64,000 nucleotides of DNA from Paraktedonobacter carboxidivorans (GTDB taxonomy: Bacteria; Chloroflexota; Ktedonobacteria; Ktedonobacterales; Ktedonobacteraceae), in assembly GCA_041156125.1 (NCBI GenBank), contig JBEVTI010000001.1, positions 248,001 through 312,000 of the forward strand. The letters are read 5' to 3'. Every line of letters begins with the position of its first letter. Position 1 is the stretch's first letter. Below the pieces are notes generated by a model. That model was not told where the DNA came from. It was given only the letters and a program-made list of their open reading frames with translations, and did not search any database. Shown piece after piece: positions 50,730 to 58,693 of the stretch. The position numbers and the translations under genes were made by a program.

Positions 50730-53537
50730 CTAGCTGATCCTGCTCGGCTCCCATCCTCGGCTCCCAGTTTTGTTAAGGGAGAGGCTCTCATGCGTCCCAT
50801 CGCTCTCACTCAGATCCAGATAGACGCGCCCACTCGCCCCATCAACTTCGATCATTTGCCCGTTTTTGATGCTACTGAGGGCACCTGGCACATTAATCAC
50901 GGCTGGAACCCCATATTCGCGAGCGATGATGGCTCCGTGAGAGAGCAGACCGCCTGTTTCCAGCACGAGACCGCTGACGAGAGGGAAAATGGGTGTCCAG
51001 CCAGGATCGGTAGCCCGTGTGACGAGGATTTCTCCTGGTACAAGTGTTGCCGCCTCGTGGATGCTCTCAACCAGGCGCGCAGTACCGCGTATCCGGCCAG
51101 CGCTGGCGGGCAGCCCTTGCAGGTAGTCACCCGTGGGCTGGGGATCAGGCAGGGGCACACCGCCGGGTCCGAGGGCTGCGGGCGCGCTGATCGTATGCCA
51201 GTAATCGAAGGCGGTTCGGCGCGCGGCGGTTGTCGTAAGCGGGTTGGTGCCGAGCGTGAGGGGATTCTCTGTGCTGATGATATCGTTAATCTCGTAGAGG
51301 GTCAGGAAGAAGATGTCATCGGGAGCGGCGAGCCAGCCCCGAGCAGTCCAGCGTCGCCCGAATTCGGTGAGCAAAAGACGCATGGGAAAGAAGAACTTCG
51401 CCACGTAAGAACGGTTATTGTCACGCAGACGTGTTTTGTCCTGAGCCTGCTTGAGCAGCCAGTTGAACAAGGGACGTCGCAAAGGGTTGATCTGCGCTTT
51501 GAGACGCTTTGTGGTTTCCTCGCGTTCGAGCTTTCGGCGCTGCTCGGTGGCCAGGGGGGGGGCGCTCTCGTCCATGCGCAGGTAACTCTTCAACATCTCG
51601 ATGACCTGTGCGGGCTGCTCGGCCCAACTCGGATTGTGCAGTTCCGCGTCGTTGGGACAGCGATAGCCGTGACGCTGGAGAAAGGCCTCGAACTCGGCGA
51701 GGAAAGGCTGCGCCTCCGTTCGTACTCGCAACAGTTCTAGTGCTTCTTCAGCGGAATGTTCCTGCACAGATCCCGCGAGTCCCGCCTCACTCAAGGTCCG
51801 CGCCATCTGCCAGAGCATCGATCCTACCTCAGCGGTATAGACGCCAGAGAGTGCCTGCACCAGCGCCGTGGCCTGACCTGCCTGGCCCGTCCATTTGTTC
51901 ACATTGCGCTCTAGGAAGTAGAACGAGATCCCGGCGAGTACGGATGTCACAAGGATGGGTCGCAGTATGTCTTTGCCGTGCTCGATCCAAAGAGGTACGT
52001 AGTCCCAGAGTGCATGATCGTCGATTTGGGACAGATCCAGGCACTGAAATCCTTCAACCCAGGCATCGATCTGCGCGAAAAACTGCTCGGGACTTCTGCG
52101 CGGCTGTTTCTGTTTGGGTTGTTTGGGCGTCTCTGGTCGCTGTTTGGCTTGCTCTTTCGCCGTTTTGCGCGCTTCGCCAATCATCGAGGGGAGGCGACGA
52201 AGCCCGCGCAAGAAGTGAATGGTGTCGTCGGAGCTGCGTATGCCGCGCCCACTGCTGCCCCAGGTCATGTCGAGAAAGCTGGTCGGTATGCCCATCTCAA
52301 GCGCGCCATGGATGACCGCGCCCTCGTTCACATACATGCGCCCATAGAAGCGTTCGCCGGGCATTGGCAGAGGAGGTGCTCCGGGAGCGCGTTCTTCCTT
52401 TGAGGGCAGGTGCCCAAGCACAAAGAAGGTTGGCCAGAGGGTTGCACTCAGCGGAGTAACCGGGTCGAGAAAGTTCTCGCCGAGATTTGTGCGCGTCCAG
52501 AGGTCGTATGGGTGAACTTCTGGTTTCTCGCGCTGCTCCCAGGCGTCGTCGCCGGGCACAAGCAGTTCTTCCTGACGCACCGTGACCGTTTGCCTGTCCG
52601 ACCGGGTGGTCACGGGTCGGGCTTGCAGGAGAAAGACCTGATCACCGGCAATGGCCCATTCAATATCCTGTGGTGCAGCAAAGTGCTGCTCGATTTTCTT
52701 GCCAAGTTCAAACAACCGGGCAATCTGTGGCGATGAGAGCACGGGTTGTTGGCGCAATGCGAAAGGCACCGCCTGTGTCGCCACGCCGTCAGCCGTCGGA
52801 ACGGTCATCACCAGCTTTTCAGCCACGTCAAGACATTTTACCTGCCCGCTCTGCTTGTCGAGGGTAATCGTATCGGGATTCACCTGTCCGCTGACAATTG
52901 CTTCACCCAGGCCCCAGGAGGCGTTGATGATCATTTCATCGCGCATGCCCGTGACGGGATTGCAGGTGAAGAGGATACCTGAAGCGCTGGACTCGACCAT
53001 CTGCTGCATAATCACGGCCATCTGCACCGTGTGATGGGCGATGTGCTGGTGCGTGCGATACATCAATGCCCGTGCGCTCCAAAGTGAGGCCCAGCAGCGT
53101 TTGAGCGCAGATACCACCTCCGCGGCACTGCTGAGACCCAGGAACGTGTCTTGCAGGCCCGCGAAGGATGCGCCGGGCAGATCCTCAGCCGTGGCCGAAG
53201 AGCGCACCGCAACGGTAGGTGCATCGAGTTGTTGATAGGCAGCGAGCACAGCCGCTTCAACCTCGGCGGGGAGTACTCCTTGCTCGAAACGTTCTGCAAG
53301 AGCCTGCGCAGCTGTTTCGGCTGTGGCAGGGTCATCTGGACAAACGCTCTGTGCCAGCCGCTCGATTTCTGCTTGTAGATAGTTCGTTGTTACGAAGCAC
53401 GCATAGGCTGAAGTCAGCACGAGGAAACCTGAGGGAACTGGCAGTCCCGCCGAGATCAGTTCGCCTAGATTGAGCGCTTTGCCTCCTATGGCCGCCCGGT
53501 CGTACTGCTGACTCTCATGCAATGAAGAAGTATACAT
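50730..53537 (-). CDS. Rifampin phosphotransferase-like PEP-utilising enzyme
   Basis: About 935 residues. The N-terminal ATP-binding (PPDK_N-type) domain shows AAIGGKALNLGELISAGLP, VAVRSSATAEDLPGASFAG and GSGQVNPD-like segments; the middle (about 330-800) is a large helical domain. The swivelling phospho-histidine domain is at the very C-terminus (ETGGLLSHGAIIAREYGV, His about 867, about 68 residues from the end). The C-terminal PEP/pyruvate barrel of true PEP synthase is absent. ATP-grasp, substrate domain and C-terminal His domain is the layout of rifampin phosphotransferase, which inactivates rifamycins using ATP. The ATG at 53537 has AAAGG 9 bases before it. It follows tetR within the mobile element. 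The actual substrate may be another molecule. Confidence 0.8.
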   Translation of the reverse strand: MYTSSLHESQQYDRAAIGGKALNLGELISAGLPVPSGFLVLTSAYACFVTTNYLQAEIERLAQSVCPDDPATAETAAQALAERFEQGVLPAEVEAAVLAAYQQLDAPTVAVRSSATAEDLPGASFAGLQDTFLGLSSAAEVVSALKRCWASLWSARALMYRTHQHIAHHTVQMAVIMQQMVESSASGILFTCNPVTGMRDEMIINASWGLGEAIVSGQVNPDTITLDKQSGQVKCLDVAEKLVMTVPTADGVATQAVPFALRQQPVLSSPQIARLFELGKKIEQHFAAPQDIEWAIAGDQVFLLQARPVTTRSDRQTVTVRQEELLVPGDDAWEQREKPEVHPYDLWTRTNLGENFLDPVTPLSATLWPTFFVLGHLPSKEERAPGAPPLPMPGERFYGRMYVNEGAVIHGALEMGIPTSFLDMTWGSSGRGIRSSDDTIHFLRGLRRLPSMIGEARKTAKEQAKQRPETPKQPKQKQPRRSPEQFFAQIDAWVEGFQCLDLSQIDDHALWDYVPLWIEHGKDILRPILVTSVLAGISFYFLERNVNKWTGQAGQATALVQALSGVYTAEVGSMLWQMARTLSEAGLAGSVQEHSAEEALELLRVRTEAQPFLAEFEAFLQRHGYRCPNDAELHNPSWAEQPAQVIEMLKSYLRMDESAPPLATEQRRKLEREETTKRLKAQINPLRRPLFNWLLKQAQDKTRLRDNNRSYVAKFFFPMRLLLTEFGRRWTARGWLAAPDDIFFLTLYEINDIISTENPLTLGTNPLTTTAARRTAFDYWHTISAPAALGPGGVPLPDPQPTGDYLQGLPASAGRIRGTARLVESIHEAATLVPGEILVTRATDPGWTPIFPLVSGLVLETGGLLSHGAIIAREYGVPAVINVPGALSSIKNGQMIEVDGASGRVYLDLSESDGTHESLSLNKTGSRGWEPSRIS

Positions 53538-53608
53538 AAAAAATGCCTTTCTCAAGAGAGATGGTATTCGTTCGCACTCCATCCGCTTTGTTTACCAAAA
53601 GAGGGACA

Positions 53609-54259
53609 TCACTTGTCCTCGCTGTGCTTCAACTCGGATGATGCTTGCGGCGTTTCTTCGTGGAATGAACCTGCGCGTGTCAGCGCAAAGATCGCCCAAC
53701 TGATCGTATTGGCGGCCTCGGTTCCTGCAAGTTTGAGATACTGATCGAACGCGCGAATCAGCGCCGACGACGTGAGCAGCAGGACCATGCGCACCAGGTA
53801 GACCCGTTCTTGCTCAGAAAACGAGGGAAGAACAGGAGTGAGAGCTGCCTCGATCATTTTGAGACGCACAGGGATCGACTCCTTGCGGATTTCCTGGGCC
53901 AGTTCGCTCACCGAGGCCATTTTCATCGCCTCGCTCATGCCTTCTGAGCGTATGTACATTTCACGCACCATAGCGACCAGTTCCTGAGGATTTTGTGGTG
54001 GTTGCATCGCGGCCAGACCAGCTTTGCGCACGACATAGGTGCTCAGCCCCTCGACCAGCTCTTGCTTGGTGCGAAAGTAGCGATAGATGGTCGGCACCGA
54101 TACGCCTGCCTCACGCGCGACCTCAGGAATGGACCAGGTCACTGCACCCTTGGCCATGGTGCGAATCAGTCCCTCCATGATCAGATCGCGCGTCCGTTCC
54201 ATATGTTCTTGCCTCAGTCGGCTCGGAGATGTTTTTCGTTCGTTCATAATATGAATCAT
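53609..54259 (-). CDS. TetR/AcrR family transcriptional regulator
   Basis: A 216-residue repressor-type protein. The helix-turn-helix lies at about residues 43-68 (WSIPEVAREAGVSVPTIYRY, followed by FRTKQELVEGL); the remaining helices form the ligand and dimer domain. It lies immediately before the rifampin-phosphotransferase-like gene on the same strand (71 bp gap) and is divergent from the transposase. A perfect palindrome overlaps its start and is a likely self-operator. An alternative ATG at 54247 (MNERKTSP) would leave the palindrome just upstream. It probably makes expression of the downstream enzyme ligand-dependent. Confidence 0.88.
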   Translation of the reverse strand: MIHIMNERKTSPSRLRQEHMERTRDLIMEGLIRTMAKGAVTWSIPEVAREAGVSVPTIYRYFRTKQELVEGLSTYVVRKAGLAAMQPPQNPQELVAMVREMYIRSEGMSEAMKMASVSELAQEIRKESIPVRLKMIEAALTPVLPSFSEQERVYLVRMVLLLTSSALIRAFDQYLKLAGTEAANTISWAIFALTRAGSFHEETPQASSELKHSEDK

Positions 54260-54261
54260 AT
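54249..54261. promoter_or_regulatory. Palindrome at the tetR start, probable TetR operator
   Basis: ATATGAATCATAT is a perfect 13-bp palindrome around a central A at the tetR translation start. It lies in the short divergent region between tetR and the transposase, so a bound TetR dimer could control both. Confidence 0.5.
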
Positions 54262-54366
54262 CGTAAAGAGATGAGTCATGTCAAGATCGCTCTGAAAATG
54301 GGCAAGGATCATGGAGAAGTCAGAGGAAAACGGAACAAGGAAATGAACGAAGCAAGGAGAAAGGTC

Positions 54367-55944
54367 ATGCAACCATCACTTTGGCAACCACCAGTTGAGC
54401 TCTCCAACCAAGAAGAGCAGGTGATGAAACGGATCAGGAAAGCGAAATTGTTTGTATTTTTACGTCAACATCGGCACAAATTGCTGAGTGAAGCGTTTCA
54501 GGAAGAATTAGCAAACCTGTATCGTAAAGCCGAGCGAGGGCGACCACCGGTAGCCCCGGCACAATTGGCTCTGGCAACGATCCTACAAGCCTACACCGGC
54601 GTATCAGACGATGAGGTAATCGAAGCCATGCTCATGGATCGCCGATGGCAGTTGGTGCTCGATTGCCTGGACACCGATCAAGCACCGTTCAGCAAAGGTA
54701 CACTGGTGGCTTTTCGCCAGCGGTTCATTGAAGGGCAGATGGATCGACGAATGATCGAACAAACCATCGAAATCGCCAACCAAAGCCAGGCGTTTGGCCC
54801 ACGGGCCTTACGTGCCGCCTTGGATAGTAGCCCGTTGTGGGGAGCGGGACGAGTAGAAGACACCTGTAATCTCATAGGGCACGCGCTCAAAAAGGTCATG
54901 CGCGTTGTGGCCGACCAGCAGGGACGGGATCTGGCCGAAGTGGCAAAAGAAGCTGGGGCAGAACTTGTCTGCGGCACCAGCCTCAAAGCGGCGCTGGATC
55001 GCGACTGGGATCAACAACTGCAGAAAGACGACGCCTTGGAACTGGTCTTGCAGGTGTTGTCTGCGGTGCAAACCTGGGTAGAAACCCTGGCAGATCAAGA
55101 GGAAAAAGCAGTTGCGCAGCAGGGCGTAAAGATTGCTGAACAGGTTCAGGAACAAGATGTGCAGATCAACGAGAAAGGCAAAGCCAGCTTGATCAAGGGG
55201 GTGGCCAAAGATCGACGCATTAGCATTGAAGATGAGCAAATGCGCCATGGACGCAAAAGCCGCAGTGTGCTGGTGGATGGGTACAAACGCCATGTGCTGC
55301 ATGATCTGGATACAGGTCTCATCCGCGTGGTGGGAATCACGCCAGCCAATGTCCCGGAAGCCAGTGTCACACCAGCTATCAGCGAAGATCTGGAGCGGCA
55401 AGAGGTCTGTTTAAAGGAACTGCATATTGACCGGGCCTATTTAAGCAGCCATTTGGTGCGTGAGCGGAACGACGATCTGGAGGTGTACTGCAAAGCCTGG
55501 CCAGTGCGTGAGAGCAAACACTTTTCCAAGCAGACGTTTACCCTGGACTGGGAGCGGCAGGTCATCCGCTGTCCGGCTGAACAGGAGATGCCTTTTGTGC
55601 CTGGTGGTGTGGTCCACTTTCCCAAGGAGACCTGCGCGCAGTGTCCCTTGAAAATCCAATATACAACGAGTATCAAAGGACGCAGTGTGAGTATTCATCC
55701 CGATGAAGCCTTGCTCATCGAGTTACGCCAACGCCAGCAGACATCACAAGGACGGGCCAAACTGCGCGAGCGGGTAGCCGTCGAACATACCCTTGCTCAT
55801 GTGGGTCAGTGGCAAGGTCGTCGCGCTCGTTATCAGGGAGTGCGCAAAAATCTCTTCGATCTGCGTCGGTGCGCTGTCGTCCACAATCTGCATGTCCTTG
55901 CCCGTTCTCAAGTGTTTCCAACGGAGTTTCAGGCCGCTGCCTGA
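54367..55944 (+). CDS. DDE transposase, IS1182/IS5-like
   Basis: About 525 residues. The N-terminal region (RGRPPVAPAQLALATILQAY) is the DUF772/InsH N-terminal type, followed by the DDE fold: the first Asp in AALDSSPLWG, the second in ELHIDRAYLSS and the Glu in RVAVEHTLAHV. A Cys-rich segment (RCPAEQEM, ETCAQCPLK) lies between the second Asp and the Glu. The ATG at 54367 has AAGGAG 7 bases upstream; an earlier ATG at 54271 would overlap the tetR promoter. The stop lies just before the right inverted end, as expected for the element's own transposase. It appears intact. Confidence 0.88.
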   Translation: MQPSLWQPPVELSNQEEQVMKRIRKAKLFVFLRQHRHKLLSEAFQEELANLYRKAERGRPPVAPAQLALATILQAYTGVSDDEVIEAMLMDRRWQLVLDCLDTDQAPFSKGTLVAFRQRFIEGQMDRRMIEQTIEIANQSQAFGPRALRAALDSSPLWGAGRVEDTCNLIGHALKKVMRVVADQQGRDLAEVAKEAGAELVCGTSLKAALDRDWDQQLQKDDALELVLQVLSAVQTWVETLADQEEKAVAQQGVKIAEQVQEQDVQINEKGKASLIKGVAKDRRISIEDEQMRHGRKSRSVLVDGYKRHVLHDLDTGLIRVVGITPANVPEASVTPAISEDLERQEVCLKELHIDRAYLSSHLVRERNDDLEVYCKAWPVRESKHFSKQTFTLDWERQVIRCPAEQEMPFVPGGVVHFPKETCAQCPLKIQYTTSIKGRSVSIHPDEALLIELRQRQQTSQGRAKLRERVAVEHTLAHVGQWQGRRARYQGVRKNLFDLRRCAVVHNLHVLARSQVFPTEFQAAA

Positions 55945-55955
55945 TTTCTCGACCG
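55943..55955 (-). repeat. Right terminal inverted repeat of the mobile element
   Basis: GATTTCTCGACCG, exact complement of the left end at 50598-50610. It begins two bases before the end of the transposase stop codon. Confidence 0.85.
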
Positions 55956-55964
55956 TCCCTCTAG
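55954..55964. repeat. Target-site direct repeat, right copy
   Basis: CGTCCCTCTAG, same orientation as 50582-50592. On the minus strand it encodes LEGR in the same reading frame as the left copy. Confidence 0.85.
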
Positions 55965-56132
55965 CAGTTCCAGATTATGCCAGCGATCTCCATGCAAGTG
56001 TTCGATCTGGGGATAAAGCTGTGGGCCATGCTCTCCGCGATGAAAGAGCGTTACTGTATGCCCATGCTCAAGAGCGGCCTCCACCAGGTGACGACCCAGA
56101 AAGATTGTCCCGCCGAGAATAAGTATTTTCAT
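55956..56132 (-). pseudogene. N-terminal fragment of the disrupted extended-SDR epimerase
   Basis: Encodes the first roughly 59 residues: MKILILGGTIFLGRHLVEAA with the glycine-rich NAD-binding motif, HTVTLFHRGEHGP, and HGDRWHNLELLEGR, then runs into the mobile element and stops at 55929. GAGAGG lies 4 bases before the ATG at 56132, so the original gene start is intact. Joined to 50592 it gives an epimerase of about 348 residues, the normal family length. Confidence 0.88.
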
Positions 56133-56233
56133 AAAACCTCTCAAAGCGTTGCTACAGCATTTCTTTAAGCATACATGTTCAAAGCATAGGCGGCAAGAGG
56201 TTTTCTATGCTTGCGGCATATCCAGTCAGGAGC

Positions 56234-56339
56234 CATCCCTGATTTTGCAAAATCAAGGATGACATGCTATGGGTCTGTTTTGGAATGAAGCGGATCTGGC
56301 GAGAGAGTTTCGGCGGGCAAAGCGACCCGCCGAAACTCT
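56234..56339 (-). repeat. Two-hairpin repeat, copy 3 (inverted orientation)
   Basis: A 28-bp palindrome (56234-56261, one mismatch) with core CTGATTTTGCAAAATCA matches part B. About 42 bases later a perfect 14-bp hairpin, AGAGTTTCGGCGGG (56304-56317 with 56326-56339), matches part A. Relative to copies 1 and 2 the order is reversed. Part A ends 7 bases from the stop of the GT4 gene and may terminate it. Confidence 0.7.
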
Positions 56340-56346
56340 AGAAAAA

Positions 56347-57582
56347 TCAGACAAGCACAGCCTGGGCATGTCTTGTAGCTGACTCGTACAAAGCATCCTC
56401 GTAGATCGTACTCATCAAGCTGGCGACGCTTTGCCAGCTATAGCGCAGGATAGAGGGACGCGCGGCTGCGCCCATAGCTTGCAGAGTGGCAGGATCATTG
56501 AGCAGGCCGTCAAGGCATGCAGCGAAGAGGTCCGGCGCGCGCGGTACCAGATAGCCGGTCTCGCCATGTCTAATGACGGTCAGCAGCCCACCCGCGCGTG
56601 TGGCGACCACGGGTGTGCCACAGGCCAGCGATTCGACGGCGACCATGCCAAAGCTTTCGTGATAAGAAGGCATAACGGTCACATCAACGGCGCTGTAGAT
56701 GAGCGGTAGTTCCTCCTGTGGGAGAGCTCCCAGGAAACGCACACGTTGCTGAATGCCCAGTTCGCGAGCCAGTTGGCGTAATTGCTCTATTTCCGGGTCG
56801 CCAGCGGCATTGCCACCGACCACCACGACTTGAGCCTGTGTCTGCATCAAGGATGCCACCTTTAGCAGCATGTCAGGCCCTTTAAAGGGGTCGAGGCGTC
56901 CCACAAAGAGCAGAACTGGTTGTTCGGCCTGCCAGTTCAGGCGTTTACGCGCTTGCTGGCGCTCATAAGCGACAAAGCGGCTCAGATCAACCCCGCAGGG
57001 GATCACCTCAACGCGCTCAGGAATGGCGCCGCAATGGTGGATAATCTGCGATCTCTCGTCTTGAGTCGCGGCGATTATTCGATCGGCATGCTGGATCAAT
57101 TGCTGCTCCATCTCCAGGCGCAGTGTAGGCTCGGCTTCATTGGGATTAGCCAGTTGCTTTAAATGAGCCAGCGTATGAAACATGGTCACATGAGGGATGT
57201 GCCAGCGCCGAGCCAGGCGTTGAGCGGCCACGCCAGAGAGCCAGTAATGGCTGTGCAGTAAATCGTAACTGCGCTGCTCGCGTTTGGAGAACTCTTCGAT
57301 ATGGCGGGTAAAGGCGGAGAGATAGGGATAAAGATTGTGCTTGGAGACAGGCACGGCAGGTCCGGCCTCAATGTGGATAACGCGTACGCGTGGACCCAGA
57401 ACAACAATTTCAGGCTGATTCGCCTGGGTGCGGCGAGTGAAAATATCGACCGCAATCCCGGAGCGGCCCAGTTCGAGGGCCAGTTCGCAGATGTAGACAT
57501 TCATGCCTCCGGCATCTTTAGCGCTTCCTGGCAGAGCCAGCGGAGACGTATGAACACTGAGCATGGCAACAGCATAACTCAT
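56347..57582 (-). CDS. GT4 glycosyltransferase, MshA-like
   Basis: A 411-residue GT-B fold enzyme. The N-terminus (MLSVHTSPLALPGSAKDAGG, MNVYICELA) is the MshA/sucrose-synthase-like start that binds the acceptor. The C-terminal donor domain has LLFVGRLDPFKGPDMLL and the E-x7-E region SYHESFGMVAVESLACGT with AGGL. MshA adds N-acetylglucosamine to inositol phosphate in mycothiol synthesis, but no other mycothiol gene is present here, so another small acceptor is equally likely. A distant AGGAAAGGA site precedes the ATG. Cytoplasmic. Confidence 0.85.
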   Translation of the reverse strand: MSYAVAMLSVHTSPLALPGSAKDAGGMNVYICELALELGRSGIAVDIFTRRTQANQPEIVVLGPRVRVIHIEAGPAVPVSKHNLYPYLSAFTRHIEEFSKREQRSYDLLHSHYWLSGVAAQRLARRWHIPHVTMFHTLAHLKQLANPNEAEPTLRLEMEQQLIQHADRIIAATQDERSQIIHHCGAIPERVEVIPCGVDLSRFVAYERQQARKRLNWQAEQPVLLFVGRLDPFKGPDMLLKVASLMQTQAQVVVVGGNAAGDPEIEQLRQLARELGIQQRVRFLGALPQEELPLIYSAVDVTVMPSYHESFGMVAVESLACGTPVVATRAGGLLTVIRHGETGYLVPRAPDLFAACLDGLLNDPATLQAMGAAARPSILRYSWQSVASLMSTIYEDALYESATRHAQAVLV

Positions 57583-57763
57583 ACAGGTGTATTTATCCTT
57601 TCCTGGTATCGTCTTTTAGTTTTTTACCCATTGCAGATGCGGGGCCAGCGCCCCTCGCTTGCTATCAGCAGATTGTGCAGCATAGCAGTCAGTCTCCTTT
57701 CAAAATCTCATTTCACTATTTCATTTCTTACAACAATCGGCAGCTAAAAAAAATTCTTCAAGA

Positions 57764-58615
57764 TCAGGGCTGGGGCCTAGAGTCATCGTCGAGACGGACC
57801 AGCTCGATTGCCTCGTACATATCTTGCACGTTTAAACCCTGCTCCTGGGAGAATTCTGTCAGACAAGCCACGCGTTTTTGCAGAGCCAGCGAGAAACTAG
57901 CGGGTGTCATGCCAAGCCAGCCAGCAAGGTCGTCCAGCACAGCCTGATTAGCATGTTCAAAGGTATCTTCGACCTCGTTCCAGGTTGAAAGTGCCACAGG
58001 TACGACTTTATCCGGGCAGGCGGGATCGATCTGGGGTTTAAAGAAATGCGTGGTAAACCAGCGCCTGCGTAAAGGATAGACGTGCCCGGCCAGCCCAATA
58101 TTGATGACCAGCCCCAGACGGCGAATATCCTTGACGGGCACACGTAGCGAACGCTGATACATATGGACAACTTCGGCGATGGTGTCCGCGTGGACGCTGG
58201 TTGCGATATGGTAGCCTTGCGTGGGTAGAGTCAGGAAACGCTGCGCGATGCGTCCCCACATATAGATTGGCAGATGATCGCTCACCTCATTACAAAGGGC
58301 ATAGGTTTTGTCTGGCTCGATATCGGGCAATTGGGTGAAAGCAAAGTCCTCATACATCCCGGACATATACGCCAGAGCCGTGCCCTCCGGGAGAAATTGT
58401 AGAAGGGCGTTCAGAGTAGTCGTCTTGCCAATGCCCGGCTGTGGATCGGTTGGACCGGCCACGGTCAACGAAGAGCCGTTTTCGAGCAGCAGCCAGACGA
58501 GGGACGCTGTATACACATCGGCGCTACCCAGCGCGACAATTTGAGCCACTGAGAGTGGGCGTCGCGAATCATAGTGCCACCAGAGACGTTCATATGGATC
58601 ACGTGGATCAAACAT
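57764..58615 (-). CDS. Stand-alone secretion-type ATPase (T2SS/T4SS/pilus ATPase-like)
   Basis: A 283-residue P-loop protein. The Walker A is VAGPTDPQPGIGKTTTLN. Downstream YALCNEVSDHLPIYMWG holds an acidic residue at the Walker B position, and GYHIATSVHADTIAEVVHMY resembles the His box of VirB11/PilT/CpaF-type ATPases, where TMHA is usual. It lacks the N-terminal domain of those ATPases and no pilus or secretion gene is adjacent. The C-terminal 70 residues are helical. It probably works on DNA, filament or transport complexes, but the partner is unknown. GAAGGGAAG lies before the ATG. Confidence 0.6.
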   Translation of the reverse strand: MFDPRDPYERLWWHYDSRRPLSVAQIVALGSADVYTASLVWLLLENGSSLTVAGPTDPQPGIGKTTTLNALLQFLPEGTALAYMSGMYEDFAFTQLPDIEPDKTYALCNEVSDHLPIYMWGRIAQRFLTLPTQGYHIATSVHADTIAEVVHMYQRSLRVPVKDIRRLGLVINIGLAGHVYPLRRRWFTTHFFKPQIDPACPDKVVPVALSTWNEVEDTFEHANQAVLDDLAGWLGMTPASFSLALQKRVACLTEFSQEQGLNVQDMYEAIELVRLDDDSRPQP

Positions 58616-58660
58616 TGTGTGCTTCCCTTCTACAAAAACGAGGAAGAAGCTCCTCAGGAT

Positions 58661-58676
58661 AAAAAGCTTGCTTTTT
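58661..58676 (-). terminator. Short hairpin with T-run after the histidine phosphatase gene
   Basis: AAAAAG-CTTG... pairs with CTTTTT (58661-58666, 58671-58676), giving a six-pair stem and a T-rich end on the minus strand, 18 bases after the phosphatase stop at 58694. Confidence 0.4.
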
Positions 58677-58693
58677 GGTTTGCTGGTCTATCT

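Larger units (their letters stand above)
50593..55955. mobile_element. 5.36-kb transposon with transposase, TetR regulator and rifampin-phosphotransferase-like gene
   Basis: The ends carry a 13-bp perfect inverted repeat, CGGTCGAGAAATC at 50598-50610 and its complement at 55943-55955. The same 9-11 bp sequence flanks both sides (50582-50592 and 55954-55964). Five extra bases (AGCGT, 50593-50597) lie between the left direct repeat and the inverted repeat. Removing the segment and one direct repeat joins two fragments of one epimerase gene in frame. Inside are the transposase (plus strand, at the right end) and tetR with the PEP-utilising enzyme gene (minus strand). No internal second copy of the end sequence was seen next to the transposase, which argues against a lone insertion sequence plus unrelated cargo. 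Confidence 0.85.

Noticed and set aside
50730..53537. Annotation as PEP synthase (ppsA)
   Set aside because: The phospho-His domain is at the extreme C-terminus and the PEP/pyruvate barrel that should follow it is missing.
54262..54340. Internal left end of a lone insertion sequence beside the transposase
   Set aside because: Only a weak match (GTCAAGATCGC) to the outer end was found, with a gap; the perfect inverted partner lies at 50598-50610 instead.
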